Source: Nocardioides caeni (lineage in GTDB: Bacteria > Actinomycetota > Actinomycetes > Propionibacteriales > Nocardioidaceae). From it: 64,000 nucleotides of DNA. A model generated the notes under the pieces. That model did no database searches. It was given only the letters and a program-made list of their open reading frames with translations, and was not told where the DNA came from. How positions within the stretch are numbered: the first letter of the stretch is position 1; each line of letters begins with the position of its first letter. A program made the translations under genes and the position numbers. The stretch covers positions 124,001 through 188,000 of the forward strand of contig NZ_STGW01000003.1 of assembly GCF_004912195.1 (NCBI RefSeq). Direction: 5' to 3'. Below, in pieces: positions 8,277 through 17,154 of the stretch.

Positions 8277-8363
8277 GGTCCCTGGCCCAGTTGTCACGGC
8301 CCGAGCGGGAAAGGCACGGAGGCAATGATCTTGTTTGACGACATCACTCCGTCGCTGCTGCGC

Positions 8364-10193
8364 TCAACCTCGGCTCGGTTCACCGTCGACGGTGAGGTCG
8401 GGATGCTCGATGGTCTTGAGGTATCGGGTGGCGCCTTCGACGCTGAGGCCGAAGAGGTCGCAGATGCGGCGGATGTCGCCGCCGGTGGCGTGGATCTCGT
8501 GCAGGATGCGGTCTTCGCGCAGTGCTTGGGGGCGCAGCGTGATGCCACGCCAGGGGAAGCTGTGGCCGACCGGGACCAGCCGTGGGGCGGTGCGTCTGCT
8601 GACCAGCAGGTGGGGGTTGATGCAGCCGGGCCAGCGCTGGTTGCGGTGGTCGAGCCAGGCCGTCAGCCGGGTCCGGACTGGGGCCGCGAGCGGGATGACG
8701 CGATCGCCGATGGTGAGCCGTCCGTCGATGATGTCGGTCAGCCTCACGGCCCGCAGTTGCTTGCCGCTCAGGGCATGGAAGGCGACCAGGGCCACCGCGA
8801 GCGCGACGACGGGGTCGGGGTGGTTGAGCTCGGCGCGGATCACGGCGGGGTCGAGCGCGAGGGGAGTCGTCCGGGCGAGCGGGGTGTGCTTCATGCCGCG
8901 CATCGGGTTGGCGAAGATCAGGCGCTGGCCCTTGAGGGTCTTGAACAGCGACCTGCACGCGAGTTCGGCTGCGTGGCGTCGACCGGGTGGCAGCGACGCC
9001 AGCGCGTTCACGATGTCGGCGCGCGTGACCTGGGCGAAGGAGTGGTAGCCAGCAGCGACCCAGGTGTTGACCACGGTGACCAGGCCGAGGATCTGGACGC
9101 GGACTGTCTGGGAGTCGCGGGGCACCTGCCGCGGGGTCAGTTCGGAGCCTTCGAGCATGACGTGGAGCCACAGCTCGAGGTGCTCGCGCATCACTGGTGG
9201 CAGCCCGGCGGCGCGTTTGGCGAAGTAGAGCTCGACGCGGCTGGGCCGGTCCTCGATGAGCAGTCCTGCTTCGTCGAGGACGTCGATGGTGGAGATGATG
9301 TTGCCGTCGTAGCGCGGCAGCTGCATCACGTCGCTGGCACGGATCTTGGCCGTGGGGTTCTCGCGCAGGGTCTGCAGCAGCCGCAGGGACCTCGTCACGT
9401 CGTTGCGCTGGCGCACCGACCAGCCGTAGCGCTCGGCGTGCTGGTCGACGATCGCGGCGCACAAGCGGGTGAGCTCGCTGTCTTCGATCAGGACCCGTCG
9501 GCGCACGGCTTCGGGGTCGGGTGTCATGTCGAACAGGGCGAGCTGGATCGAGGTCTCGTCGTCGAAGCCGGTCCCCGCGGGGTAGGGCAGCTGGTTCTTG
9601 TAGCGGCTTCTCCAGGGCTCCTCGCCGGTGCGCACGCTCGCCGTGGCCGCCTTGCGTGCCCGTGGCCCGGGTCGCAGGCTGGGCTCGGGCGCGAGGCGCG
9701 GCGTGACGCGCTTCTTGAACAGCATGTTGGCCAAGAACAGTTGTTGGCTGTGCCGGTTGGCGCCGGCGTAGTCGAGGGCCCGTCCGGGCTCCTGGGTCAT
9801 CTGGGCCTGCTCGACGCACAGCCGGCAGGCGCCCGACAGTCCGACGGGAATGTGTCGGCTGCAGTAGTCGCAGACGCCTTCGGGGTAGTGGGTGCGCCAC
9901 CAGCGGCAGGGTCCGCAGGTCCAGTTGAGGCGCGGGTAGACGCCCCACGCCAGGCAGCCCTTGCAGGCCCCGGGCCGTTGCGGGCTGCGGGGGTGGCACA
10001 GGCTGCACAGGCCTTGGCTGAAGTAGTCCTTGGTCGTCCCGCACCAGCGGCACGGCGGCGTGGGGAACGGGCCGCCGGGCAAGCACTCGTAGCAGACGTC
10101 GACCCGCGGAGCCGTCCACGCGACGGGGTTGGCCTGACACCGGTTGCACCGCGGCGGCAGCCGCAACGGTGCCTCAGGTCCTGGTCCCGGCAT
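8364..10193 (-). CDS. Zinc-ribbon, degenerate tyrosine-recombinase-like protein (TnpB of Tn554 type?)
   Basis: A 609-residue protein. The N-terminal 126 residues hold eight CxxC pairs (16-19, 34-37, 48-51, 63-66, 77-80, 93-96, 108-111, 123-126), enough for four zinc ribbons. The C-terminal half has the layout of a tyrosine recombinase, but the motif normally reading HxxR is Q556-x-x-R559 and the second His is L583 (GL instead of GH). Tyr591 is kept and the box-I Arg is not evident. It is probably a DNA-binding partner of the intact integrase at 10620-11705. It is the last gene of the trio. Confidence 0.6.
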   Translation of the reverse strand: MPGPGPEAPLRLPPRCNRCQANPVAWTAPRVDVCYECLPGGPFPTPPCRWCGTTKDYFSQGLCSLCHPRSPQRPGACKGCLAWGVYPRLNWTCGPCRWWRTHYPEGVCDYCSRHIPVGLSGACRLCVEQAQMTQEPGRALDYAGANRHSQQLFLANMLFKKRVTPRLAPEPSLRPGPRARKAATASVRTGEEPWRSRYKNQLPYPAGTGFDDETSIQLALFDMTPDPEAVRRRVLIEDSELTRLCAAIVDQHAERYGWSVRQRNDVTRSLRLLQTLRENPTAKIRASDVMQLPRYDGNIISTIDVLDEAGLLIEDRPSRVELYFAKRAAGLPPVMREHLELWLHVMLEGSELTPRQVPRDSQTVRVQILGLVTVVNTWVAAGYHSFAQVTRADIVNALASLPPGRRHAAELACRSLFKTLKGQRLIFANPMRGMKHTPLARTTPLALDPAVIRAELNHPDPVVALAVALVAFHALSGKQLRAVRLTDIIDGRLTIGDRVIPLAAPVRTRLTAWLDHRNQRWPGCINPHLLVSRRTAPRLVPVGHSFPWRGITLRPQALREDRILHEIHATGGDIRRICDLFGLSVEGATRYLKTIEHPDLTVDGEPSRG

Positions 10194-10234
10194 GCAGTTC
10201 TTGTCCCGTGCGTACTCGTCGAGCTCGCCGTGGT

Positions 10235-10591
10235 CTACAGCGGCGGGGTCGAACGCGGCTGGCCGAACCGCGGACTGACCACCGGGCCGTTCCCGCCGCC
10301 GTTCGGGTTGTCATCGCCGTTCCCGTTGCCCCCGTTGGCGGCCTCGGCGTCGCGGGCACGGCGGGCGGCGACCTTGTCCGGCTCGGGGGTCATCAGGTCG
10401 TTGGGGGTGCACTCGAGCACCGCGCACAGCACGTCGAGCTCCTCCAGGCGCATGGTCGGCGGGGTGCCCGCCCACCACGACGACATCTTCCCGGCGCTAA
10501 TCTCCAGGCCGGCATCGGCCAGCATGCGCCGTAGTTCCGCTGACTTCCAGATCCCTCGCTCGGCGGCCCGAAGCCGCAGGCTCCACTGCAT
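10235..10591 (-). CDS. XRE-type helix-turn-helix protein (TnpC-like position)
   Basis: A 118-residue protein. Residues about 5-70 look like a Cro/C1-type HTH (SAELRRMLADAGLEISAGKM, then LEELDVLCAVLECTPNDLM). A charged linker and a Gly/Asn-rich low-complexity tail follow. The start has a strong AAAGGAGAGG site. It lies 28 bases after the integrase and 41 bases before the zinc-ribbon protein, so all three should be co-transcribed. It may regulate or assist recombination, like the small third protein of Tn554-type elements. Confidence 0.7.
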   Translation of the reverse strand: MQWSLRLRAAERGIWKSAELRRMLADAGLEISAGKMSSWWAGTPPTMRLEELDVLCAVLECTPNDLMTPEPDKVAARRARDAEAANGGNGNGDDNPNGGGNGPVVSPRFGQPRSTPPL

Positions 10592-10619
10592 CTTGATCCT
10601 CTCCTTTCATCGCGGGAAG

Positions 10620-11705
10620 TCAGTCGGTCCGGAGTCCCAGACGGGCTTCAACACGGTCGTTGGCGGTGTTCCACGCGTGCACGATGTGCTCGCTGCGCAC
10701 GTGGATGTAGCCCGAGGTGGTGGCCAGCCACTGGTGGCCCAGCAGCTCCTGGATCGCCTTGATGTCCATGCCGACGGCGTACAGCGACGAGGCGCAGTAG
10801 TGCCGCAGCACGTGGGGCGTCATCCGGTCCGACCAGGCCGGCAGCCACTGATCGACGTGGATCGCCAGGCCGCGGCGCAGTGCGTTGCTGCCCACGCGGC
10901 CACAACGCCCCAGGTCACGATCGAACCGCTCCGAGGGAAGCATCGGCGCGTCCGGGTTGTCCCAGTCCTGACCGTACTGGTGGCGGACCTCGGCCAGCCA
11001 CCAGTCGATCAGCTGGTCCGCGCCGTTGATCGCCGGCACCAGCCGCGGCTTGTGCCCGCGCCCCCGGCTGCCCTTGCCGAACCGGACGTGGAGCTTGCCG
11101 AACTCGCCCAGATCGGGACGCCAGTCGCGGATGTCGAGCATGACGGTCTCGTTGATCCGCAGCCCCAGCCGACGCCACAGCGAGGCGGCGAAGTAGTCGC
11201 GGGCCGCGGGCAAGTACTTGCGGGCCTGCGGGATCGAGCCGCGCCACGCGGTGAACAGCGAGTCGATCTCCTCATCCGAGGGCGGGACGCGGACCTTGGC
11301 CAGCGACGCCCCCGACTGGCGGTTGAACTCGTCGATCGGCTGCTCGACCAGCACGCCGGTCGCACGGCGGATCGTGCCCTCGTAGCGGGCCAGCACGAAC
11401 TCGTAGAACAGCGACAAGGTCCCGGCCTTGCCGGCCCTGGTGGCCACGCTGTGGCCCAGCCGGCGCTGATCAGCCAGGAATGCGTCAGCGTCCGCGCAGG
11501 TCGCCTCCCACAGCGGCTTGGTCAGCGATCGGGCGAACTCGATCACCACCGAGCGGGTCGCTCGAATGTGCCCGTCACTCAGGCCGGCCGCCGACATCGC
11601 CAGCGCGTACTGGTCCACGAGCTCCTGCTCGAAGTCCTCGGCCGCCTGCGCACTCGACAGCACCAGATCCCCGGCACTGCCACCAGGCAGCGCCACCAGA
11701 CCCAT
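10620..11705 (-). CDS. Tyrosine recombinase/integrase (TnpA of Tn554 type?)
   Basis: A 361-residue site-specific recombinase with the full catalytic set: R183 (GLRINE), K211 (GKGSRGRG), H298-V-L-R301, H324 (LLGHQ) and nucleophile Y333 (SGYIHV). A SAM-like core-binding domain covers roughly residues 25-120. The length equals my recollection of Tn554 TnpA. It is first in the minus-strand trio and so drives mobility of this cassette, separately from the integrase at 22079-23314. Confidence 0.88.
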   Translation of the reverse strand: MGLVALPGGSAGDLVLSSAQAAEDFEQELVDQYALAMSAAGLSDGHIRATRSVVIEFARSLTKPLWEATCADADAFLADQRRLGHSVATRAGKAGTLSLFYEFVLARYEGTIRRATGVLVEQPIDEFNRQSGASLAKVRVPPSDEEIDSLFTAWRGSIPQARKYLPAARDYFAASLWRRLGLRINETVMLDIRDWRPDLGEFGKLHVRFGKGSRGRGHKPRLVPAINGADQLIDWWLAEVRHQYGQDWDNPDAPMLPSERFDRDLGRCGRVGSNALRRGLAIHVDQWLPAWSDRMTPHVLRHYCASSLYAVGMDIKAIQELLGHQWLATTSGYIHVRSEHIVHAWNTANDRVEARLGLRTD

Positions 11706-11882
11706 CAGATACCGACTTCACAGGAGCCGAGCATGCGTCGATGCTACACCGAAACCGTCAGTCACAGTGACGACCAATCACTTCAAGTCCAAGGAGGCAG
11801 GGAACCCACGTCACCTGCACAAACGCGGATCCAGACCTCCAATGCCGCCGATCGAACCTAAGCGCCTAGAGACAGCAGCGTC

Positions 11883-12962
11883 ATGACCACTCAGGTTCGC
11901 GGTCAAACGGCCCGAGAAGCGAAGCTCGAGGCGCTCCAGAAGCAGTTGTCCGAGTCCGTCGCTGCGCTGGTGACCGGCGAGGACTGGAGGCGCGCCCTGA
12001 CCTTCGCCGCGCAGTTCCGCGGACGCAGCTTCGGGAACTCGATTCTGATCGCGGCGCAGCACTTCGCGGCGTACAAGGAGGGCAGGGTGCCCGAGCCGAC
12101 GCCGAGGTACGTCGCCGGTTTCCACCAGTGGCTCTCGCTGGGCCGCAGCGTCGCGAAAGGCCAGCACGGCTACGGCATCCTCGCCCCGGTCACAGGTCGG
12201 TTCGCGTCGTTCACGCCCGACGACCCGAACTCCTGGCGACGCTTGGCGCGCAACGAGAAGCCGATGTCTGGCGAGTGCGCCCGCACCCGCATGATCGGGG
12301 TCAAGCCGACCTACGTATGGGACATCTCCCAGACCACAGGCGACCCTGTGCCCGAACTCCCCCGCCCGTCCCTACTTCAGGGCGAGGCCCCAGCCGGGCT
12401 GTGGGACGGACTGGCCGACCAAATCACCGCGGCCGGCTTCGAGCTCCGGCTCCTCTCCTCAGCCGCGGCGATCGGCGGTGCCAACGGCCTGACCGACTTC
12501 CTCTCCCGCGAAGTCTCGATCCGCATGGACATGGACGAGGCGGCCCAGGTGAAGACGCTCGCCCACGAGCTCGGCCATGTTCTCCTCCACGCGCCACCTG
12601 ACAGCGCCCTGTCGACCGAGTCCGCCGCCGACGCAACCCTGCACCGTGGGATCGCCGAGGTGGAAGCAGAATCAGTCGCACTCATGGTCGGTGCCGCGCA
12701 TGGGCTTGACACCTCGTCCTACACGGTGCCGTACGTCTCGACCTGGGCAGCAAGCGTCCCCGGCAAGAACCCGGTCGAGGTCGTCCAGTCGACCGCCGAG
12801 CGCGTCCGCGCGACCGCGCTCGGCATTCTCGACAAGGTCGACACCCAGCAGGTCGGCGACGGCAATCCGCCTGGGCTCGACCGCGAAGCCCTCAGCCGCC
12901 GGACCGGGACGGCTCCGGTCGTCACCGCCGCGCGGCGCGATGGATCGGGCCTCGGGCTATGA
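11883..12962 (+). CDS. ArdC-like antirestriction/ssDNA-binding protein with ImmA-type domain
   Basis: A 359-residue protein. Residues about 10-160 match the ArdC N-terminal domain (ALVTGEDWRRALTFAAQF, then PTPRYVAGFHQWLSLGR and KGQHGYGILAPV), which binds single-stranded DNA. Residues about 200-300 form a zinc-metallopeptidase-like domain with HELGH at 228-232. In ArdC proteins this fold counters host restriction of the incoming transferred strand. The stop overlaps the next ATG by four bases, making an operon with the coupling protein. Confidence 0.82.
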   Translation: MTTQVRGQTAREAKLEALQKQLSESVAALVTGEDWRRALTFAAQFRGRSFGNSILIAAQHFAAYKEGRVPEPTPRYVAGFHQWLSLGRSVAKGQHGYGILAPVTGRFASFTPDDPNSWRRLARNEKPMSGECARTRMIGVKPTYVWDISQTTGDPVPELPRPSLLQGEAPAGLWDGLADQITAAGFELRLLSSAAAIGGANGLTDFLSREVSIRMDMDEAAQVKTLAHELGHVLLHAPPDSALSTESAADATLHRGIAEVEAESVALMVGAAHGLDTSSYTVPYVSTWAASVPGKNPVEVVQSTAERVRATALGILDKVDTQQVGDGNPPGLDREALSRRTGTAPVVTAARRDGSGLGL

Positions 12963-13423
12963 AGATCCCCGTCGTCCTGAGCGTTGTTCACGTCGCCATC
13001 GACGCCGACGGCGTCATGACGGTCGACGTCGACGGTGTCACGCGCGATTCCGGACAGTGCAGGACTCGCGGTGACCTTCGCGCTGTCATCGACGAGATCA
13101 CGTCCGAGCTCGGCGCGCCCGTGCGCGTCGAGGTCCGCGAGGCCGACGGCTCGACATACGCCGACATCGCGACTCCCCCAGAAGCCCCGGCACCGGAGGC
13201 GGCGGAGCCGCCACCCAACGCGTCAACTCCGGCCCTCGCTGGTGCCGGGTTCCAGCCAGGCGAGGAGGTCGCACTGGCGTACGTCGTCGCACGCCAGAAC
13301 GCCGACGCCGAAGGCAACGCGTCCCTCAACCTCCCGCCCGCACTGCTCGCCGCAACCCGCGGCGGGCTCGTGCTCCTCGGGATGAGTTCACGCACGGTCA
13401 CCCCGTTCGAGGCGCCGGCATGA
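12959..13423 (+). CDS. Hypothetical protein of the transfer operon
   Basis: A 154-residue unknown protein between the ArdC-like and coupling-protein genes, overlapping both by four bases (ATGA on each side). The first 65 residues look like a small alpha/beta domain (VAIDADGVMTVDVDGVTRDSG; DLRAVIDEITSELG). A Pro/Ala/Glu-rich linker (about 70-100) leads to a second short domain. No membrane segment is seen. The tight coupling suggests a role in conjugation, but I do not recognise the family. Confidence 0.7.
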   Translation: MKIPVVLSVVHVAIDADGVMTVDVDGVTRDSGQCRTRGDLRAVIDEITSELGAPVRVEVREADGSTYADIATPPEAPAPEAAEPPPNASTPALAGAGFQPGEEVALAYVVARQNADAEGNASLNLPPALLAATRGGLVLLGMSSRTVTPFEAPA

Positions 13424-15162
13424 CCCGTGCTGCACGCGGTGCGAACGACGAGCTCGTGAACATCGCACTCATCGGGCTGGTGGCGGCGTTCGCACTGGCG
13501 CTCGTGCTTCGCGTCGCTGCAACGGCCGCCGCAGTTGCGACGGGTGCGGCCACCCCCGGGGTCGGCATCGCGAGCGGGCTGCGCGTCCTCACCGATCCAG
13601 GGCAACCGGCGCGCGCGTTCGAGGCGCCCGGGCTGTCAGCGATCGCGTACTGGACCGCAGTGGCGCTGTTCCTCGGCGTCCTCGCGACATTCGCCTCGTG
13701 CGTGTGGAGACTGGTCGCTCGCCTCCGACACCGGGCGGCTCGAGATCCCCACCGCATCCAAGGCATCGCAACCGCGCGCGAAATCGATGCAACCGCATCG
13801 AAGAAGGCCCTCGTACGGCGCGCCGCCACCCTCCGCCCCTCGATCCGCCACCCTCGTGCGAACGATGTCGGCTACCTGATCGGGCGCAGTTGCGGACGCG
13901 AGATCTGGGCGTCGGTCGAGGACTCGATCCTCGTGATCGGTCCGCCGCGTTCCGGCAAAGGACTGCACCTCGCCATCAACGCCATCCTCGACGCGCCGGG
14001 CGCCGTCGTCACCACCTCCACACGGCCAGACAACATCGCCGCCACCATCGACGCCCGGCGGGAGCGCGGGCCGGTCGCCGTCTTCGACCCTCAACACCTC
14101 ACGGGGGGATTGCCCGCCGTCGACGGTTGCGGTGTTCGATGGTCGCCGATCCGTGGCTGCGAACAGCCCCTCACCGCAATGATCCGCGCTTCAGGGCTGG
14201 CATCGTCGACCGGACTCTCCTCCGGCGGCACGGAGTCTGGCGGCTTCTGGGAAGGCAAGGCCCGCTCCGCGCTCCAAGCACTCCTCCACGCCGCCGCGCT
14301 CGAGAAGCTACCGACTCGGGCCCTCTTCGAGTGGTCGCTGTCCGCGTCCGCCGCAATGGACGCCGTCGGCATCCTCGCCAGTCACCCGCAAGCCGCTGCA
14401 GGATGGTCGGACTCGCTCGAGGGCATGATCAGCTCCGACCCGCGCACCCGTGACTCCATCTGGATGGCCGTCGCCCAAGCCCTCTCCTGCCTCGCCGACC
14501 CTGCCGTGCTGGATGCCGTCAGCCCGGAGCCGGGCGAGGCGTTCGACCCACGCGACTTCCTCACCCAGAACGGCACGCTTTACCTACTCGCCACGGGAGC
14601 CGGCGCAGGTGCCTCATGGCCGCTCGTCGCCGCGTTCATGGAAGACCTCACCGAAGTCGCACGCCACTTCGCCGCCGCGTCACCGGGCGCACGCTTGGAC
14701 CCTCCCGTGCTGATGGCGCTCGACGAGATCGGCAACCTCGCACCGCTGCCCTCGCTTCCCGTCCTCATGGCCGAGGGAGGCGGCACCGGCATCACGACGA
14801 TGCCCGTCCTCCAGTCGCTGGCACAGGCGCGCAACAAGTGGGGCGAACATGCGGCCAGCACGATCTGGGACGCGAGCATCGTCAAGGTCATCCTTGGCGG
14901 CGCGTCAGCCTCCAGGGATCTCCAGGAGCTATCGGTCCTCATCGGCGAACGCGAGGAGCGCACCGACACCGTGAGCATCGGTGACTACGGCCAGCGCTCG
15001 CTCCAGCGGTCGACGCGCCGGGTCGCTGTGATGCCACCGGAGCGGATCCGGACGCTTCCGTTCGGGACCGGGCTCGTACTGCTCCGGAGCACTCCGCCGA
15101 TTGTTTCTGCCCTCCGTCCGTGTACCGATCGCATTGATGGTCGCCCACTCCGCACCAAATGA
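13420..15162 (+). CDS. VirD4/TraG-type coupling ATPase
   Basis: A 580-residue inner-membrane ATPase that would deliver DNA-protein substrate to the transfer channel. Two membrane segments (about 13-35 and 75-97) precede the motor domain. Walker A is GPPRSGKG at 174-181, and the Walker B region is LMALDEIGNLAPLPSLP. A later LQSLAQARNKWGE stretch fits T4CP motif III. It is the last gene of the overlapping ArdC-unknown-T4CP set. A relaxase should be its partner, but none is encoded in the window. Confidence 0.85.
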   Translation: MTRAARGANDELVNIALIGLVAAFALALVLRVAATAAAVATGAATPGVGIASGLRVLTDPGQPARAFEAPGLSAIAYWTAVALFLGVLATFASCVWRLVARLRHRAARDPHRIQGIATAREIDATASKKALVRRAATLRPSIRHPRANDVGYLIGRSCGREIWASVEDSILVIGPPRSGKGLHLAINAILDAPGAVVTTSTRPDNIAATIDARRERGPVAVFDPQHLTGGLPAVDGCGVRWSPIRGCEQPLTAMIRASGLASSTGLSSGGTESGGFWEGKARSALQALLHAAALEKLPTRALFEWSLSASAAMDAVGILASHPQAAAGWSDSLEGMISSDPRTRDSIWMAVAQALSCLADPAVLDAVSPEPGEAFDPRDFLTQNGTLYLLATGAGAGASWPLVAAFMEDLTEVARHFAAASPGARLDPPVLMALDEIGNLAPLPSLPVLMAEGGGTGITTMPVLQSLAQARNKWGEHAASTIWDASIVKVILGGASASRDLQELSVLIGEREERTDTVSIGDYGQRSLQRSTRRVAVMPPERIRTLPFGTGLVLLRSTPPIVSALRPCTDRIDGRPLRTK

Positions 15163-15298
15163 CGCACGTCCGCATGTCTTGACTCCCCTCCGATCGGTGC
15201 CCGGGAATCGGCCACCTTCCCGATTTACTTCAGTTTTCAACGCGCGCTGCGCGTCCGGAGTGGCGTTCCGTCCACCTGAGGCGCATGTGTGCTTGACT

Positions 15299-16042
15299 AT
15301 GCTCATGCACCAAGCGCAGGTGGCGGCCGACCAGGCCCTCGAAGCAACTGTTGAGGCGTGCTCCGCCGCCGGACTGATTGCCGCATGGCGCGGACTTGTC
15401 CAGGATGTCTACTCCACCAACTTGGACCGCTACGAGCCAGATGAGCTCGGCGACACCCCCATGACCCTCGGTATCCAATGCTCCGAGAACCTCAAGACGA
15501 GGGCCATCCGACGGTTCCGCCATGACGAACTCGAGGCCGATGATGATCACTGGGACATCGACGGGCTCCGCGTCTGGACCCCGCGGAACGTGCTCACCTT
15601 CAGTTCCGCGAGCGCCCGGGTCGTCACGATGAAGCTCCCGTTCGCAGAGGGCCGCTCCCCCAGGTGGGATCGCATCGGCGACTGGGACCAAGACAGCCAG
15701 ATCCGTCGGGCCATCGCGACCGAGAGCTCTCGCGTACTCCGGTACCGGAGCCACGCTGAGTCGGACGGGCTATTCCCGCACACCGGCTCTCCGGGAGTCG
15801 TTCGGAACTACATGATGCTCTGGGCCGGCGAGGCTGACGCCGCGCTCACCGCGGGCTGGCTCGGCGTCCCCGTCCTTGGCGACACGCCGTTCATTGCACG
15901 GAAGCTGCTCTGGTGGGACGACGAGCCGCACAACCGCGTCACGGCGAGCACGACACCCGACCGAGGACCGAACTTTGACGAGCGGCCCGCTGTCACGCCC
16001 GAGGTCACTCTCAAGCGCCGCCCCCAGGAAGGACTGGCGTGA
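15299..16042 (+). CDS. Unknown protein, first gene of candidate defence operon
   Basis: A 247-residue soluble protein with no recognised domain. It begins with an Ala-rich helix (AADQALEATVEACSAAGLIAAW) and includes WDIDGLRVWTPRNVLTFSSA and a late LGVPVLGDTPFIARKLLWWDDEP stretch. ATGs at 15299 and 15305 are both possible starts; a TTGACTAT just upstream could be part of a promoter with an almost leaderless transcript. The stop overlaps the GTG of the ImmA-type gene by four bases. It may be the antitoxin, sensor or structural partner of the next two products (inference). Confidence 0.65.
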   Translation: MLMHQAQVAADQALEATVEACSAAGLIAAWRGLVQDVYSTNLDRYEPDELGDTPMTLGIQCSENLKTRAIRRFRHDELEADDDHWDIDGLRVWTPRNVLTFSSASARVVTMKLPFAEGRSPRWDRIGDWDQDSQIRRAIATESSRVLRYRSHAESDGLFPHTGSPGVVRNYMMLWAGEADAALTAGWLGVPVLGDTPFIARKLLWWDDEPHNRVTASTTPDRGPNFDERPAVTPEVTLKRRPQEGLA

Positions 16043-17139
16043 CGCGCACCTCGCGTCCTCCCGCCGCAGGCTCTGACTTCGACGGGACTCGACTGACCGT
16101 TGCACGGAGACTAAGGCGAAAGACGAAGACGACACTGGCTCGGGAGGTTGGAGTCACGCCGACGGCGATCGCTCAGTTTGAGAAGGACATCTCGAAGCCC
16201 ACGCAGGGAGTCCTCGCTCAAATCTGTCTTCAACTCGGACTGCCCCGGGAGTTCTTCGGTGCCGGGCGGCCTCTCACCTTGCTGCCAGCGTCTGGGGCCC
16301 ACTTCAGATCTCTACGGTCCACCTCGGCCGCTGCTCGCGAGCAGGCGCTTGCCTATGGAGAACTGTGCCTGGAGTTGGTCGACCTGATCGGGGCGTACGT
16401 CGACCTTCCCCCAGTCCTGCTTCCTGACCTCGAACTGCCCGATGAGTTGTCGGACGACGACATCGCTGAAGCCGCCCGCATCACCCGTGAGACCTGGGGG
16501 ATCGAGCAGGGGCCGATCCCGTCGGTGGTCCAGGCGATTGAGGCAAATGGGGTCATCGCCCTTCGTCTGCCAAGTGGCACGGACACGGCCGTCGATGCGT
16601 TCTCCACGTACACGGGTCGTAGACCGCTGGTATTCCTGTCGCCAGTGAAGGATGACAAGGCGCGAAGCCGGTTCGACGCCGCTCACGAACTCGGGCACTT
16701 GATTCTCCATCCCGACACGGAGCCGGGATCGAAACTGGTCGAGAATCAGGCGCATCGGTTCGCTAGTGAGTTGCTGATGCCCCGCGACGAGATCATCAAC
16801 GACCTGCCACGCCGGATCGACTGGCCGACCTTCCATGACCTTAAGCGCCACTGGGGAGTCAGCCTTCGCGCCCTCGTGTTCCGTGCGCATACCCTCGGTC
16901 AGCTATCAAACGCCTCCTATCGGCGGGCCAACCAGCAACTCTCCGCTTGGGGCAACCCGGAACCGGGGCCGCTTGGTCCCGCCGAATCGCCGCAGGTGCT
17001 CGGCATGGCTCGACAGGTCATCACCGATAGCGGTTTCGACTTTGACAGCATCCTCACCGCTGGACGAATCGCTCCCGAGGTTGCAGAGGAAGTCATTCAG
17101 GCGGCTTCTGAGGACCGGCCGAAGCTTCGCTTCGGCTGA
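16039..17139 (+). CDS. XRE HTH - ImmA/IrrE metallopeptidase
   Basis: A 366-residue fusion. An XRE helix-turn-helix at about 16-70 (TVARRLRRKTKTTLAREVGV) is followed by a COG2856/ImmA-type zinc peptidase: HELGH at 216-220 and E235 in ENQAHRFASELLMP as the likely third metal ligand. Such proteins cleave or sense repressors in mobile elements (ImmA of ICEBs1, IrrE/PprI) and also occur in toxin-antitoxin and phage-defence loci. It starts at GTG overlapping the previous gene, and the nuclease-like gene follows almost directly. It probably regulates this three-gene operon, or acts as the sensor in it. Confidence 0.8.
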   Translation: MTRTSRPPAAGSDFDGTRLTVARRLRRKTKTTLAREVGVTPTAIAQFEKDISKPTQGVLAQICLQLGLPREFFGAGRPLTLLPASGAHFRSLRSTSAAAREQALAYGELCLELVDLIGAYVDLPPVLLPDLELPDELSDDDIAEAARITRETWGIEQGPIPSVVQAIEANGVIALRLPSGTDTAVDAFSTYTGRRPLVFLSPVKDDKARSRFDAAHELGHLILHPDTEPGSKLVENQAHRFASELLMPRDEIINDLPRRIDWPTFHDLKRHWGVSLRALVFRAHTLGQLSNASYRRANQQLSAWGNPEPGPLGPAESPQVLGMARQVITDSGFDFDSILTAGRIAPEVAEEVIQAASEDRPKLRFG

Positions 17140-17154
17140 GTGAGGGTCATTCAC

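Larger units (their letters stand above)
7079..11882 (-). mobile_element. Nested Tn554-like cassette with metal-response genes (putative)
   Basis: Every real gene here is on the minus strand, against the plus-strand transfer genes on both sides (VirB4-like and ArdC-like). It holds a recombinase trio of 361, 118 and 609 residues plus a MerR unit. The sizes recall TnpA, TnpC and TnpB of Tn554, though the order (A, C, B) differs from what I remember. Tn554-type elements lack terminal inverted repeats, so the ends cannot be set; the coordinates given are simply those of the flanking genes. Confidence 0.5.

Noticed and set aside
8325-11861. A very long plus-strand open frame opposite the recombinase trio
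   Set aside because: It is antisense to three proteins with clear motifs; long antisense frames are expected at this GC content and its translation shows no domain.
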